NCBI RefSeq assembly: GCF_003693445.1
Contig: NZ_RFAR01000009.1
Span: 43,821 to 107,820, forward strand
Length of the DNA stretch: 64,000 nt
Direction of reading: 5' to 3'
From: Aquitalea palustris
Lineage (GTDB): Bacteria; Pseudomonadota; Gammaproteobacteria; Burkholderiales; Chromobacteriaceae
Under the pieces are notes generated by a model. That model saw nothing but the letters and a program-made list of their open reading frames with translations, did no database searches and was not told the DNA's origin. Made by a program: the position numbers and the translations under genes. This document shows, piece by piece, positions 37,453 to 45,618 of this stretch (its first letter is position 1; the number at the start of each line of letters is the position of its first letter).

Positions 37453-37956
37453 CTAGCTGGCGGCCTCGATACGATAGCTTGTGGACAAGTCCACCTCATC
37501 GCAGTTGTGCCCGCTGCCTACACGGTCGACCACAATGAAATCCCCCTCCTGCCCCAGACTGATCAAGGGGTGATGCCAGCAGCCGCGGCGATAATTGACG
37601 CCCTGATCGGAATAGGCCTGAAAGGCGCGCAAGCCGCTTTCGTCCGGCAGGCCATCCGGCAGGCTGGGGGCTACTACCACGATGAAAGGCACACCGTTGC
37701 AGGGGATGAAGGACTGACTGCCCAGTGGGTGACGCTCGAGCATGCTGATGCGCAATGGAAAATCAAAGGCCGCACCACGTGCCATGCTGATGGCGGGAGC
37801 ACCGCCCTCGCCGAGCACCTCGACCATGCCCAGCTTGTGATAGCGCCGGGTGCTGCCGTTATTGATGGGAAACCAGTCGCTGCCTTCGATTTCAATGACA
37901 TCGCCAAACTGGGCGAATGCTTCCTTGCTCAGGGCTTCCAGGACAAGCAGGGCCAT
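37453..37956 (-). CDS. allA: ureidoglycolate lyase
   Basis: A 167-residue cupin-like enzyme that splits ureidoglycolate into glyoxylate and urea. The segments FPINNGSTRRYHKL, LERHPLGSQSFIP and RGCWHHPLISLG are the AllA hallmarks. AGAGGAG precedes the ATG. It follows allantoicase by 39 bases, matching the order of the reactions. The released glyoxylate can feed Gcl (45.6 kb). Confidence 0.93.
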   Translation of the reverse strand: MALLVLEALSKEAFAQFGDVIEIEGSDWFPINNGSTRRYHKLGMVEVLGEGGAPAISMARGAAFDFPLRISMLERHPLGSQSFIPCNGVPFIVVVAPSLPDGLPDESGLRAFQAYSDQGVNYRRGCWHHPLISLGQEGDFIVVDRVGSGHNCDEVDLSTSYRIEAAS

Positions 37957-37995
37957 GGTGTTTCTCCTCTTTATAATCGGCGGGTCTGCTGGCGG

Positions 37996-39036
37996 TTAAT
38001 CAACCAGACGACCCCAGATCCGTAAGCGGCTAACCCCGCCATCAGGGAAGATGTTCAGGCGCACGTGATTGACCGGCCCCAGCGGGCGGATCTGCTCGCG
38101 GTCATAAAAGTGCTGCTTGTCCATGGCGGTTTTCTGTTCGGCCAACAAGGTGTCCCAAAACATGGCCTGAGTCACGATGGACTGATCGGTGCCCTGTGTC
38201 ACCAGCGCCGCCTGAATGGAAACGCTGTCCGGATAATTGCCCTTGAAGTGAGCGGTATCCACCTCGATGCGCTCGACAATGGCCGTTCGCCCCAGCTGCA
38301 CAATGCACCAGTCGTTGCCTGGTTCGCGGCGGCGGCGGGTTTCCCAGCCATCGCCCATATTGATGCCACGACCCGGCATGATCAGGCGAAAGGGCACACC
38401 GAAATGTGCATCGTTATAGGCAACGATGCGGCCACCTTGCTGCAGCGCAGACACTTCATGCAGGGCAGAACGGTCCTTGCCCTCCCAGTCGCAGTCGGGC
38501 TGGCCATACACCCGCAGGCGCGCAACACCACCATCCGGATAGATGTGCAGGCGCAGATGCGTCCACACCCGTTGGTCGTCAATGGCAAAAAAGTGATGCG
38601 CGCTGCTGCCCAGCGCAGCCGCCGGCAGGATTTCTGTCCACACCGTGTGCTCATCAGGCGAACCCGCAAGATGGCAAGCCTCCACCGAGGCGGCTGGCGG
38701 AAAATTGCCGGTGAAGTGGCTGGTATCGATATCCAGTCCCTTGATCACGCCAGGCAGCCCCAGCTGGATGACTGCATGGTCATGCCCGCCATTGCGGCGA
38801 CGGCGCGTCTCCCAGCCATCCATCCATTTGCCGTGATCGTCAAACTTGCCCACCACGAACACCGGTGACGATGACTGCAGCATGCGCTCTGCCGGCGCAA
38901 ACCACTCGTCAGAGCAGGACAGCACGCAAGCACCGAAATCCGGATCGGCCAGATTGGCATGGCGACGGGCAAACTCGGGCAATTCAACCGGCGCAGCAGG
39001 TACAACGGTCGCCGAGGGATGCAATGCAATACTCAT
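37996..39036 (-). CDS. alc: allantoicase
   Basis: A 346-residue enzyme converting allantoate to ureidoglycolate and urea. Two homologous beta-sandwich halves are visible: [21 protein letters not shown] (about 95-115) is echoed by [21 protein letters not shown] (about 240-260), and [13 protein letters not shown] by [13 protein letters not shown]. The halves end [11 protein letters not shown] and [17 protein letters not shown] stands before the ATG. Presence of allantoicase rather than allantoate amidohydrolase (AllC) means nitrogen leaves as urea, not ammonia. Confidence 0.94.
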   Translation of the reverse strand: MSIALHPSATVVPAAPVELPEFARRHANLADPDFGACVLSCSDEWFAPAERMLQSSSPVFVVGKFDDHGKWMDGWETRRRRNGGHDHAVIQLGLPGVIKGLDIDTSHFTGNFPPAASVEACHLAGSPDEHTVWTEILPAAALGSSAHHFFAIDDQRVWTHLRLHIYPDGGVARLRVYGQPDCDWEGKDRSALHEVSALQQGGRIVAYNDAHFGVPFRLIMPGRGINMGDGWETRRRREPGNDWCIVQLGRTAIVERIEVDTAHFKGNYPDSVSIQAALVTQGTDQSIVTQAMFWDTLLAEQKTAMDKQHFYDREQIRPLGPVNHVRLNIFPDGGVSRLRIWGRLVD

Positions 39037-39093
39037 GATGTCTCTCCTTTATTTTTGCTTTACCACCAACACGATTTGCTACTTACCACTCCT

Positions 39094-39717
39094 TCACAAG
39101 ACAAGGCTGGCCAGGGTCTGCCCCAGCAGTACGCCGCCCATCACTACAAAACAGAGGGCAGAAGCCATCAGGAACAGCCGGCGCAATGCGGCCATACTGG
39201 CCAACAGCCGGCTGGCCAGCAGGCCATAAGCGAGCTTGCACAACAGATCGATCACCATCCAGCCCAGCACCATCCACAGCAGCTGCGGCAATAAGGGCCT
39301 GGACGGCGTCATGAATTGCGGCAGCAAGGCCAGGAAAAAGGCGATGTCCTTGGGATTACTGATCCCCAGCAAAAAGGCTTTGGAAAACAGCTGAGCCCGG
39401 CCCTGGCGACTATCGGCCGCACTGGCCGCCACACCACGCCCCTGCCAGGTGCGGATACCCAGATAAAACAGGTAGCAGGCACCAATGACTTGCAGCAGCA
39501 GGAAACTGCGCGGCGATGCCAGCAGCAAGGAGCCGATACCCAGAGCCGACAGCAGCAGCAGGCTGACCGAAGCCAGCACGCCACCAACAAAACCGGGCCA
39601 GCTCTTCCACACGCCAAACTGCAGGGCATTGCCAACCATGAAGAGCGACAGCGGTCCTGGAACGGCAATCACCACGGCAATGGCCAATAGATAAAGGCCC
39701 AGCATTTCCGGACTCAT
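39094..39717 (-). CDS. LysE/RhtB-family exporter
   Basis: A 207-residue membrane protein with about six helices. The N-terminal AVPGPLSLFMVGNALQFG is the family pattern (PGP motif), and FLLGISNPKDIAFFLALLPQF is the second conserved region. These exporters push out amino acids or similar small metabolites. Its start overlaps the stop of uraD by 4 bases, so it is translationally tied to ureide catabolism. The substrate is unknown; a nitrogen-rich intermediate is possible. The start at 39717 is chosen by overlap and homology; the frame extends to 39786. Confidence 0.85.
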   Translation of the reverse strand: MSPEMLGLYLLAIAVVIAVPGPLSLFMVGNALQFGVWKSWPGFVGGVLASVSLLLLSALGIGSLLLASPRSFLLLQVIGACYLFYLGIRTWQGRGVAASAADSRQGRAQLFSKAFLLGISNPKDIAFFLALLPQFMTPSRPLLPQLLWMVLGWMVIDLLCKLAYGLLASRLLASMAALRRLFLMASALCFVVMGGVLLGQTLASLVL

Positions 39718-40244
39718 ACACTGACGCTTTCCGGTAGCAGTGCCTCCAGACGCAAACGACCGATACGATAGATCTGCTCCAGGCACTCGCGCCGTTCTTC
39801 CTCCACCCCCAGTTGCAAGCGCCGTGCGAATTCGCGCATGATGCCTGCCCGGTCATAGCCACGTACCGCCAGGATGAAAGGGAAGCCGAATTTGCTGCGG
39901 TAGGCATCGTTCAGTTCGGTCAGCCGGGCAAACTCTTCCGGGCTGCATTGATCAAGCCCGGCTCCTGCTTGCTCGTTGCTCGACTCTGCAGTCAGCTCAC
40001 CGCGTATCGCCGCCTTGCCGGCTAGCTCAGGGTGAGCCCGGATCAGCGCCATCTGCGCACCATAACCGGCTTTTTCAACTTCGCCAGCCATGACAGCAGC
40101 CAGCTCCGCCACCGAATGGAAAGGACGCAAGGCTGCGGTACGCTCCGCCACCCACGGCGAGTGTTCGAAGATACCGCCCAGCACCGCGACAAAAGCATCG
40201 AATGGCAGCTGGTTCAACAATGACAGGGTGAGAGGCTGGCTCAT
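39714..40244 (-). CDS. uraD: OHCU decarboxylase
   Basis: A 176-residue all-helical enzyme turning 2-oxo-4-hydroxy-4-carboxy-5-ureidoimidazoline into (S)-allantoin. Conserved parts are RPFHSVAELAAVM (catalytic His), LIRAHPELAGKA and NDAYRSKFGFPFILAVRG. The start at 40244 overlaps the stop of puuE by ATGA; a longer frame to 40325 is not supported. The third step of urate breakdown after PuuD and HIU hydrolase. Confidence 0.94.
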   Translation of the reverse strand: MSQPLTLSLLNQLPFDAFVAVLGGIFEHSPWVAERTAALRPFHSVAELAAVMAGEVEKAGYGAQMALIRAHPELAGKAAIRGELTAESSNEQAGAGLDQCSPEEFARLTELNDAYRSKFGFPFILAVRGYDRAGIMREFARRLQLGVEEERRECLEQIYRIGRLRLEALLPESVSV

Positions 40245-41179
40245 CGGCAGGACTCCAGAGCGGGGTGGGGATGATGGCGCAGCCAGTGATGGGCGATATC
40301 GGCACGACGGCATACCCATACCCATTCATGCTGCTGCACATAATCGAGAAAACGCTGTAATGCGGCAAAACGGCCGGGGCGACCAATCAGCCGGCAGTGC
40401 AGGCCGATGGACAGCATGGCCGGGCGGGTTTCGCCCTCGGCATACAGCACGTCGAAGCTATCCTTCAGATACTGGAAAAAATGCTCACCGGTGTTGAAGC
40501 CCTGCGGTGAGGCAAAGCGCATATCGTTGACATCCAGGGTATAGGGCACCACCAGATGAGGTTTGCTGCGGCCCTTGCCCAGATCCACTTCGGTCCAGAA
40601 GGGCAGCTCATCGCCATAGTGATCGGCGTCGTAGAGGAATCCGCCTTCCTCCACCACCAGCCGGCGGGTATTCGGGCTATCGCGGCCGGTGTACCAGCCG
40701 GCCGGATGTGCTCCGGTCAGCTGGCTGATGATTTCCACACAGCGCTGCATGTGCTCGCGCTCCAGGCCGACATCCGCATTCTGGTAATGCAGCCAGCGAT
40801 AACCGTGGCAGGCCAGCTCATGTCCCAGTTCGACGAAGGCGGCCGCCGCTTCCGGATTGCGCTCCAGCGCCATGCCAACGGCAAATACCGTCAGCGGCAA
40901 CTCACGTTTTTCGAATTCACGCAGAATGCGCCATACCCCCACTCGCGAACCGTACTCATACAGGCTTTCCATCGACATGTGCCGCGCAGGGTAGGCCGCT
41001 GCACCGACGATGTCGGAGAGGAACTGCTCGGATACCACATCGCCATGCAGCACATTGCTTTCCCCTCCCTCCTCGTAGTTGAGGACAAACTGCACGGCCA
41101 CCCTGGCCTGCCCCGGCCAATTCACCTCCGGCCGCTGGCGGCCATAGCCGATCATGTCGCGCGGATACGCCTGTTGCAT
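40241..41179 (-). CDS. puuE: allantoinase PuuE (polysaccharide-deacetylase fold)
   Basis: A 312-residue cofactor-light allantoinase of the PuuE type, unrelated to the metal-dependent AllB. It starts YPRDMIGYGRQRPEV, has FVLNYEEGGE near residue 35, HELACHGYRWLHYQ near 125 and AGWYTGRDSPNTRRLVVEEGG near 165, all typical of PuuE. AAGGAG precedes the ATG at 41179. It opens (S)-allantoin to allantoate for allantoicase. Second gene of the operon, 26 bases after the GntR stop. Confidence 0.94.
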   Translation of the reverse strand: MQQAYPRDMIGYGRQRPEVNWPGQARVAVQFVLNYEEGGESNVLHGDVVSEQFLSDIVGAAAYPARHMSMESLYEYGSRVGVWRILREFEKRELPLTVFAVGMALERNPEAAAAFVELGHELACHGYRWLHYQNADVGLEREHMQRCVEIISQLTGAHPAGWYTGRDSPNTRRLVVEEGGFLYDADHYGDELPFWTEVDLGKGRSKPHLVVPYTLDVNDMRFASPQGFNTGEHFFQYLKDSFDVLYAEGETRPAMLSIGLHCRLIGRPGRFAALQRFLDYVQQHEWVWVCRRADIAHHWLRHHPHPALESCR

Positions 41180-41205
41180 GCGTTGAACTCCTTGGTCTTG
41201 GGCAC

Positions 41206-41961
41206 CTAAAGCTGGCGATGAAACATCGTCCATGGATCAGGTACATTTCTGTCGGCAAAATGCATGCGCTCTTCACAGTCCTGCAAATGCTGCCGCATGG
41301 CTTGCTGTGCCGCTTGCCGGTCGCCCCGGGACAACTGCTGCAGGATGTGCTCATGCTCATCGAATGAGCAGGCACTGCATCCCGGCTTGTCGTACAGGGC
41401 AATGATGAGCGAGGTGCGCGAACACAGGCTGTTCATCAATTCGGTCAGGACCTCATTTTCGGCCAGTCGTACCAGCTGCACATGAAAGGCATTGGATAGG
41501 CGAATCCAGCTGACCCGGTCCTGCCGTTCGAATGCAGCCCGCTCCTGTCGCACCATTTGCCACAACTGCTGCAGACGATCTGGCAAATCGGGCAGGCTCA
41601 GCAATTTGTCCAGAATGGCCGCCTCCACCATGCGTCTGGCCTCGAACACATCGCGGGTTTCCTTGATGTCCGGCTGTGCCACAAATGCGCCGCGATTGGG
41701 CTGCAGCTCAACAATCTTGTCATGCTGCAACTGGGCCAATGCGGCACGTACTGTGCCGCGCGAACAGGCAAAGGCGTCACACAACACGGCCTCGGTCAGC
41801 TTGACGCCAGGCCGCAGACGCTGGTCGATCACCGCATCGAAAATTTCCAGATATAGCCGCTCGACTTCACCTGCGGGCTGGTTTTCGTCGCGCAGGCTGG
41901 AGGCAGGCGGAGCTGAAATGACTCCCTCACCTTCCGGTACAGGCCATTGATGATTATTCAT
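41206..41961 (-). CDS. GntR/FCD-family regulator of the ureide operon
   Basis: A 251-residue FadR-type regulator. After a polar N-terminus (about 40 residues), the winged helix reads [20 protein letters not shown] and [14 protein letters not shown], then the helical FCD domain with metal/effector histidines ([29 protein letters not shown]). It is the first gene of the leftward operon and diverges from HIU hydrolase, so it is well placed to control both through the shared 160-base region. The ligand is probably a purine breakdown product. The start at 41961 fits best; a frame to 42039 exists. Confidence 0.86.
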   Translation of the reverse strand: MNNHQWPVPEGEGVISAPPASSLRDENQPAGEVERLYLEIFDAVIDQRLRPGVKLTEAVLCDAFACSRGTVRAALAQLQHDKIVELQPNRGAFVAQPDIKETRDVFEARRMVEAAILDKLLSLPDLPDRLQQLWQMVRQERAAFERQDRVSWIRLSNAFHVQLVRLAENEVLTELMNSLCSRTSLIIALYDKPGCSACSFDEHEHILQQLSRGDRQAAQQAMRQHLQDCEERMHFADRNVPDPWTMFHRQL

Positions 41962-41997
41962 TTTTGCAATTTCCACAATACGGTAACGACTTCCAAA

Positions 41998-42040
41998 ATA
42001 TTGTTGACAATTATCGACAGGATAAAACAATATCGTCAAC
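41998..42040. promoter_or_regulatory. overlapping divergent promoters and GntR-type dyads
   Basis: Leftward: TTGACG (42034-42039), 18 bases, GATAAT (42010-42015). Rightward: TTGACA (42004-42009) with a weak ACAATA at 42027-42032. Within them lie three inverted repeats: TTATC-GACAG-GATAA (42011-42025), ATATTGTT/AACAATAT (41998-42033) and GTTGAC/GTCAAC (42003-42040). The first is the best operator candidate. The leftward promoter is much better than the rightward one. Confidence 0.65.
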
Positions 42041-42120
42041 TCAAATCGCCCATGCTTTGCACAACAACAACAGCCCGCCGGTCAAAGACCGCGCAGGGCT
42101 GGCACATCGGAGACAAACAG

Positions 42121-42474
42121 ATGGGAAAACTTTCCACACACGTGCTGGACACCATGCATGGCCGCCCCGCGGCCGGGGTGCGCGGTGAGCTGTATCGGAT
42201 ACAAGGAGATGAACGCACGCTGCTGCGCCAGTTCGACACCAATGAGGATGGCCGCTGCAACGAGCCGCTATTGTCTGGTGCGGCCATGCAGCCCGGGGTG
42301 TATGAGCTGGTTTTTCATGCCGCTGCCTACTTTGCAAGTCAGGGTGTGGAGCTGGCACAACCCTGTTTTGTCGATCAGGTTGTTTTGCGCTTCGGCATTG
42401 CCAACCCGGCTGAAAACTATCACGTCCCGCTGCTTGTCACGCCCTGGACGTATGCAACCTACCGCGGCAGCTGA
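42121..42474 (+). CDS. hiuH: 5-hydroxyisourate hydrolase (transthyretin-like)
   Basis: A 117-residue enzyme that hydrolyses 5-hydroxyisourate to OHCU. It begins [18 protein letters not shown] (catalytic His7) and ends with the family mark [21 protein letters not shown] is the conserved C-terminal strand pair. No signal peptide precedes it when started at 42121, which has GGAGA upstream; a frame to 41947 only adds non-homologous residues. First gene of the pair with puuD. Confidence 0.94.
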   Translation: MGKLSTHVLDTMHGRPAAGVRGELYRIQGDERTLLRQFDTNEDGRCNEPLLSGAAMQPGVYELVFHAAAYFASQGVELAQPCFVDQVVLRFGIANPAENYHVPLLVTPWTYATYRGS

Positions 42475-42503
42475 CCCCCTACTTTCGATCAGGAACTTCG
42501 CTC

Positions 42504-43763
42504 ATGGAAAGCTACCTCCTCGAGTTCGGCAACTTGCTGCTACGCTGGTTGCACGTGATCGCCGCCATTGCCTGGATTGGCGAATCCATCTACTTCGTCA
42601 TGCTGGACAACAGCCTCTCGGCCCCAAAAGGAGAGCAAGACCCACGTTATGATCTGCTGGGTGAAATGTCCTCAGTACACGGCGGTGGCTTTTACCATAA
42701 CCAGAAATATCTGACCCGCCCGCCCTTTCCGCTGGATAACAAACTGCACTGGTCGTTCTGGAAGTCCTATACCACCTGGCTATCCGGCTTTGCCTTGTTC
42801 TGCTTGCTCTATCTGAGTAACCCGGCGGTTTATCTGGCCAACCCGTCCAGTCCCTGGGCCTGGGCAGCGGTACTGACACCGACCGAGGTCAATATTGCGG
42901 CCATTGCCCTGCTCATTGTCGGCTGGCTGGTTTACGACGAACTATGCCGGCGCATCAGCCCGGAAATGCAGCGCGATGGCCTGCTGAGCGTGGCGGTTGC
43001 ACTGATGATGGCCGGCGTGGCCTACTTCAGCGCGCATGTATTCCAAGGACGTGCTGCTTTTCTGCTGACTGGTGCGGTCATGGCCACCTGCATGTCGGCC
43101 AATGTGCTGTTCTGGATCATCCCCGGTCAGCGCCGCATGGTGGCTGCATTGCAAGCCGGGGAGACACCCAACCCGCTGGACGGCAAGCGTGGCAAGCAAA
43201 GATCCGTGCATAACACCTACTTCACGCTTCCGGTGGTGTTCCTGATGATCAGCAACCACTATGCCTTTGCCTATAGCAATGACACTGCCTGGTTCATCAT
43301 GGTGTTGTTCATCTTGGCGGGTGCCTTGATCAGGCAATATTTTGTCCTGCGTCATCGTGGTCAGAACGTACTGACCCTGCCGGCAGCCAGCGCCATCCTG
43401 CTGCTGGTCATTGGCATGATTGCCGCACCTTCCAGCACGCCGAGCGATAGCGCGGCTCCCAGCACGCATGCAGCCAGTAGTAATGCCGCTCCCCCTGCCA
43501 GCAGCAAGGCAGAGGACAAGGGCAATGCAATGCAAAGTGTGGCCAGTGTGCTGCAAGAACGCTGCATCGCCTGCCATGCCGCCAAGCCAACCCAGCCTGG
43601 CTTTGCCGCGCCGCCAGCGGGTATCAGGCTGGATAATGAGCGAGATATCCGTTTGCATTACGTCAAGATCAAACAGGCTGTCGCCAGCAAATACATGCCG
43701 CTAGCCAATATGACCAAGATGAGCGAGGAGGAGCGCCAATTGATTGCCCAGTGGCAGCCATAA
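42504..43763 (+). CDS. puuD: membrane urate hydroxylase PuuD with C-terminal cytochrome c domain
   Basis: A 419-residue protein. The N-terminal DUF989 region has about eight helices (RWLHVIAAIAWIGESIYF at the start) and carries several conserved His. Residues about 310-340 are a Ser/Ala/Pro-rich linker in the periplasm. The C-terminus is a cytochrome c domain with haem site C354-I-A-C-H358 and likely axial Met398 in ASKYMPL. The family oxidises urate to 5-hydroxyisourate and passes electrons to the respiratory chain, without making peroxide as uricase does. Thirty bases after hiuH, with AGGAA before the ATG; a bidirectional terminator follows. Confidence 0.92.
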   Translation: MESYLLEFGNLLLRWLHVIAAIAWIGESIYFVMLDNSLSAPKGEQDPRYDLLGEMSSVHGGGFYHNQKYLTRPPFPLDNKLHWSFWKSYTTWLSGFALFCLLYLSNPAVYLANPSSPWAWAAVLTPTEVNIAAIALLIVGWLVYDELCRRISPEMQRDGLLSVAVALMMAGVAYFSAHVFQGRAAFLLTGAVMATCMSANVLFWIIPGQRRMVAALQAGETPNPLDGKRGKQRSVHNTYFTLPVVFLMISNHYAFAYSNDTAWFIMVLFILAGALIRQYFVLRHRGQNVLTLPAASAILLLVIGMIAAPSSTPSDSAAPSTHAASSNAAPPASSKAEDKGNAMQSVASVLQERCIACHAAKPTQPGFAAPPAGIRLDNERDIRLHYVKIKQAVASKYMPLANMTKMSEEERQLIAQWQP

Positions 43764-43836
43764 AGCCCGCAGGCACCAAACTGTCCGGCTGATTGGCGGT
43801 ATGAAGTGGTGTGACCTGATCTAGTGTGGTGGATAG

Positions 43837-43868
43837 TATAAAGGGGCGGATTTCTCCGCCCCTTTATA
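43837..43868. terminator. bidirectional terminator between puuD and glxR
   Basis: A perfect 14-bp stem: TATAAAGGGGCGGA with TCCGCCCCTTTATA, loop TTTC. Confidence 0.92.
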
Positions 43869-43903
43869 CATCATCATTGTATGGTGGCTTGCCGCTACCA
43901 GTC

Positions 43904-44788
43904 TTACTGGGCCGGAATGGCAAAGTCCGACAATTGCTCCAGCGCCCGGACCATGGCGCTGTGATCCCAGGCGCCTCCACCCTGTGCCACACAACTAGTG
44001 AACAGCTGCTGTGCCAGTGCCGTTGCCGGCAAGGCCAGCGCCATTTTCTGCGCACTGGACAAGGCCAGGTTCAAGTCCTTCTGATGCAGGGAGATGCGGA
44101 AGCCGGGATCAAAAGCCCGTTTGACCATGCGCTCGCCATGCACTTCGAGAATCCTCGACGAAGCAAAGCCGCCCAACAGTGCCTGGCGCACCTTGGCCGG
44201 GTCGGCACCGGCACGTGCCGCAAAGAGCAGGGCCTCCCCCACGGCTTCTATCGTGAGCGCCACAATCATCTGGTTAGCTACTTTGGCAGTCTGGCCATCG
44301 CCATTCTCACCGACTCGGGTGATGTTCTTGCCCATCAACTGCAAGATGGGCAGCAGTTGCTCGAACACGGCCTGCGGTCCACCAACCATGATGGACAGGG
44401 TGGCCGCCTTGGCTCCCACTTCGCCACCGGATACCGGCGCGTCCAGATAGTGGCCACCGAGCTGTTCGATACGCTGGGCATACTGCTTGGTGTCCAGTGG
44501 AGAGATCGACGACATGTCGACAACAACCTTGCCGGCCAACTCGGCCTCAGCCACACCGCTGGTGCCAAACAATACCTCGCCCACATCCGGCGTATCCGGC
44601 AACATCAAAATGATGACTTCTGCCTGCTGGGCTACCTGCCTGGCTGTTTCACACAGGGTCAGGGGCTGGGCCGCCAGGGATGAGGGCAGGCCGCTACGAG
44701 AATTGACAAACAAGGTATGGCCGGCTTGTAGCAGATGCCCGGCCATGGGAGCGCCCATGATGCCCAGTCCAATGAATCCTATTTTCAT
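43904..44788 (-). CDS. glxR: tartronate semialdehyde reductase (2-hydroxy-3-oxopropionate reductase)
   Basis: A 294-residue beta-hydroxyacid dehydrogenase. The cofactor loop is IGFIGLGIMGAPMAGHL; the substrate signature is DAPVSGGEVGAKAATL and the catalytic Lys lies in GQTAKVANQMIV (about residue 170). It reduces tartronate semialdehyde to D-glycerate. The start at 44788 is taken because AAGGAG lies 6 bases before it; an ATG at 44794 touches that site. Last gene of gcl-hyi-glxR. Confidence 0.93.
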   Translation of the reverse strand: MKIGFIGLGIMGAPMAGHLLQAGHTLFVNSRSGLPSSLAAQPLTLCETARQVAQQAEVIILMLPDTPDVGEVLFGTSGVAEAELAGKVVVDMSSISPLDTKQYAQRIEQLGGHYLDAPVSGGEVGAKAATLSIMVGGPQAVFEQLLPILQLMGKNITRVGENGDGQTAKVANQMIVALTIEAVGEALLFAARAGADPAKVRQALLGGFASSRILEVHGERMVKRAFDPGFRISLHQKDLNLALSSAQKMALALPATALAQQLFTSCVAQGGGAWDHSAMVRALEQLSDFAIPAQ

Positions 44789-44808
44789 TGCCATCTCCTT
44801 CAGTCTGT

Positions 44809-45588
44809 TCAGGAAAGATATTGCTCGGCCCAGGCCAGGCCTGCCTGGGTGCCATTGCGCGGTTTGTACTCGCAGCCTATCCAGCCCTGATAGCCGATTT
44901 CATCCAGCAAGCGGAACAGATAGGGATAATTGATTTCACCGGTTCCGGGCTCGTGTCGACCGGGGTTGTCAGCCAGCTGGATATGGGCGATGTGCGCCAG
45001 CTGCGACTGCAGGGTCTGGGCCAGTTCGCCTTCCATGCGTTGCATGTGATAGATGTCGTACTGGACAAACAGATTGTCACTGCCGATATCCCGTATCAGA
45101 GCCAGCACCTGGCGGGTGCGCGATAGCGCAAATCCCGGGATGTCAAAAGTATTGATGGCCTCAACCAGCAATTTGATACCCTCGGCCCGCAACGCATTGG
45201 CAGCAAAGCGCACATTGTTGTAGAGGGTTTCCTCCACCATGTCAGCATCGACTCCCGCCGGACGAATGCCGGCCAGTACATTGAGCTGGCGACATCCCAA
45301 AGCCTTGGCATAGGCAATGGCCTCCCCCACCCCATCCTGAAACTCGCCGACACGGTCGGGCAGGCAGGCAATGCCGCGCTCCCCTGCCTCCCAATTCCCG
45401 GCGGGCAGGTTATGCAGCACCTGCACCAGCCTATGCCTGTCCAGCAGCTCGGCCAGTTGCAGCTTGTCGTAGGCATAGGGAAACAAGTACTCCACGCCAT
45501 GAAAACCGGCGTGGGCCGCCGCCTCGAAGCGCGACAGGAAATCGACCTCGCCAAACAGCATGGTCAGATTGGCAGCAAATCTTGGCAT
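44809..45588 (-). CDS. hyi: hydroxypyruvate isomerase
   Basis: A 259-residue TIM-barrel isomerase interconverting hydroxypyruvate and tartronate semialdehyde. Conserved parts are FLSRFEAAAHAGFHGVEYLFPY near the start (two to three strands), LVEAINTFDIPGFAL in the middle and GCEYKPRNGTQAGLAW at the end. GGGAGAG precedes the ATG. Lies 30 bases from gcl and 20 from glxR in one operon. Confidence 0.93.
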   Translation of the reverse strand: MPRFAANLTMLFGEVDFLSRFEAAAHAGFHGVEYLFPYAYDKLQLAELLDRHRLVQVLHNLPAGNWEAGERGIACLPDRVGEFQDGVGEAIAYAKALGCRQLNVLAGIRPAGVDADMVEETLYNNVRFAANALRAEGIKLLVEAINTFDIPGFALSRTRQVLALIRDIGSDNLFVQYDIYHMQRMEGELAQTLQSQLAHIAHIQLADNPGRHEPGTGEINYPYLFRLLDEIGYQGWIGCEYKPRNGTQAGLAWAEQYLS

Positions 45589-45618
45589 AAGACTCTCCCG
45601 ATAAAGGTAGCAAGCACA

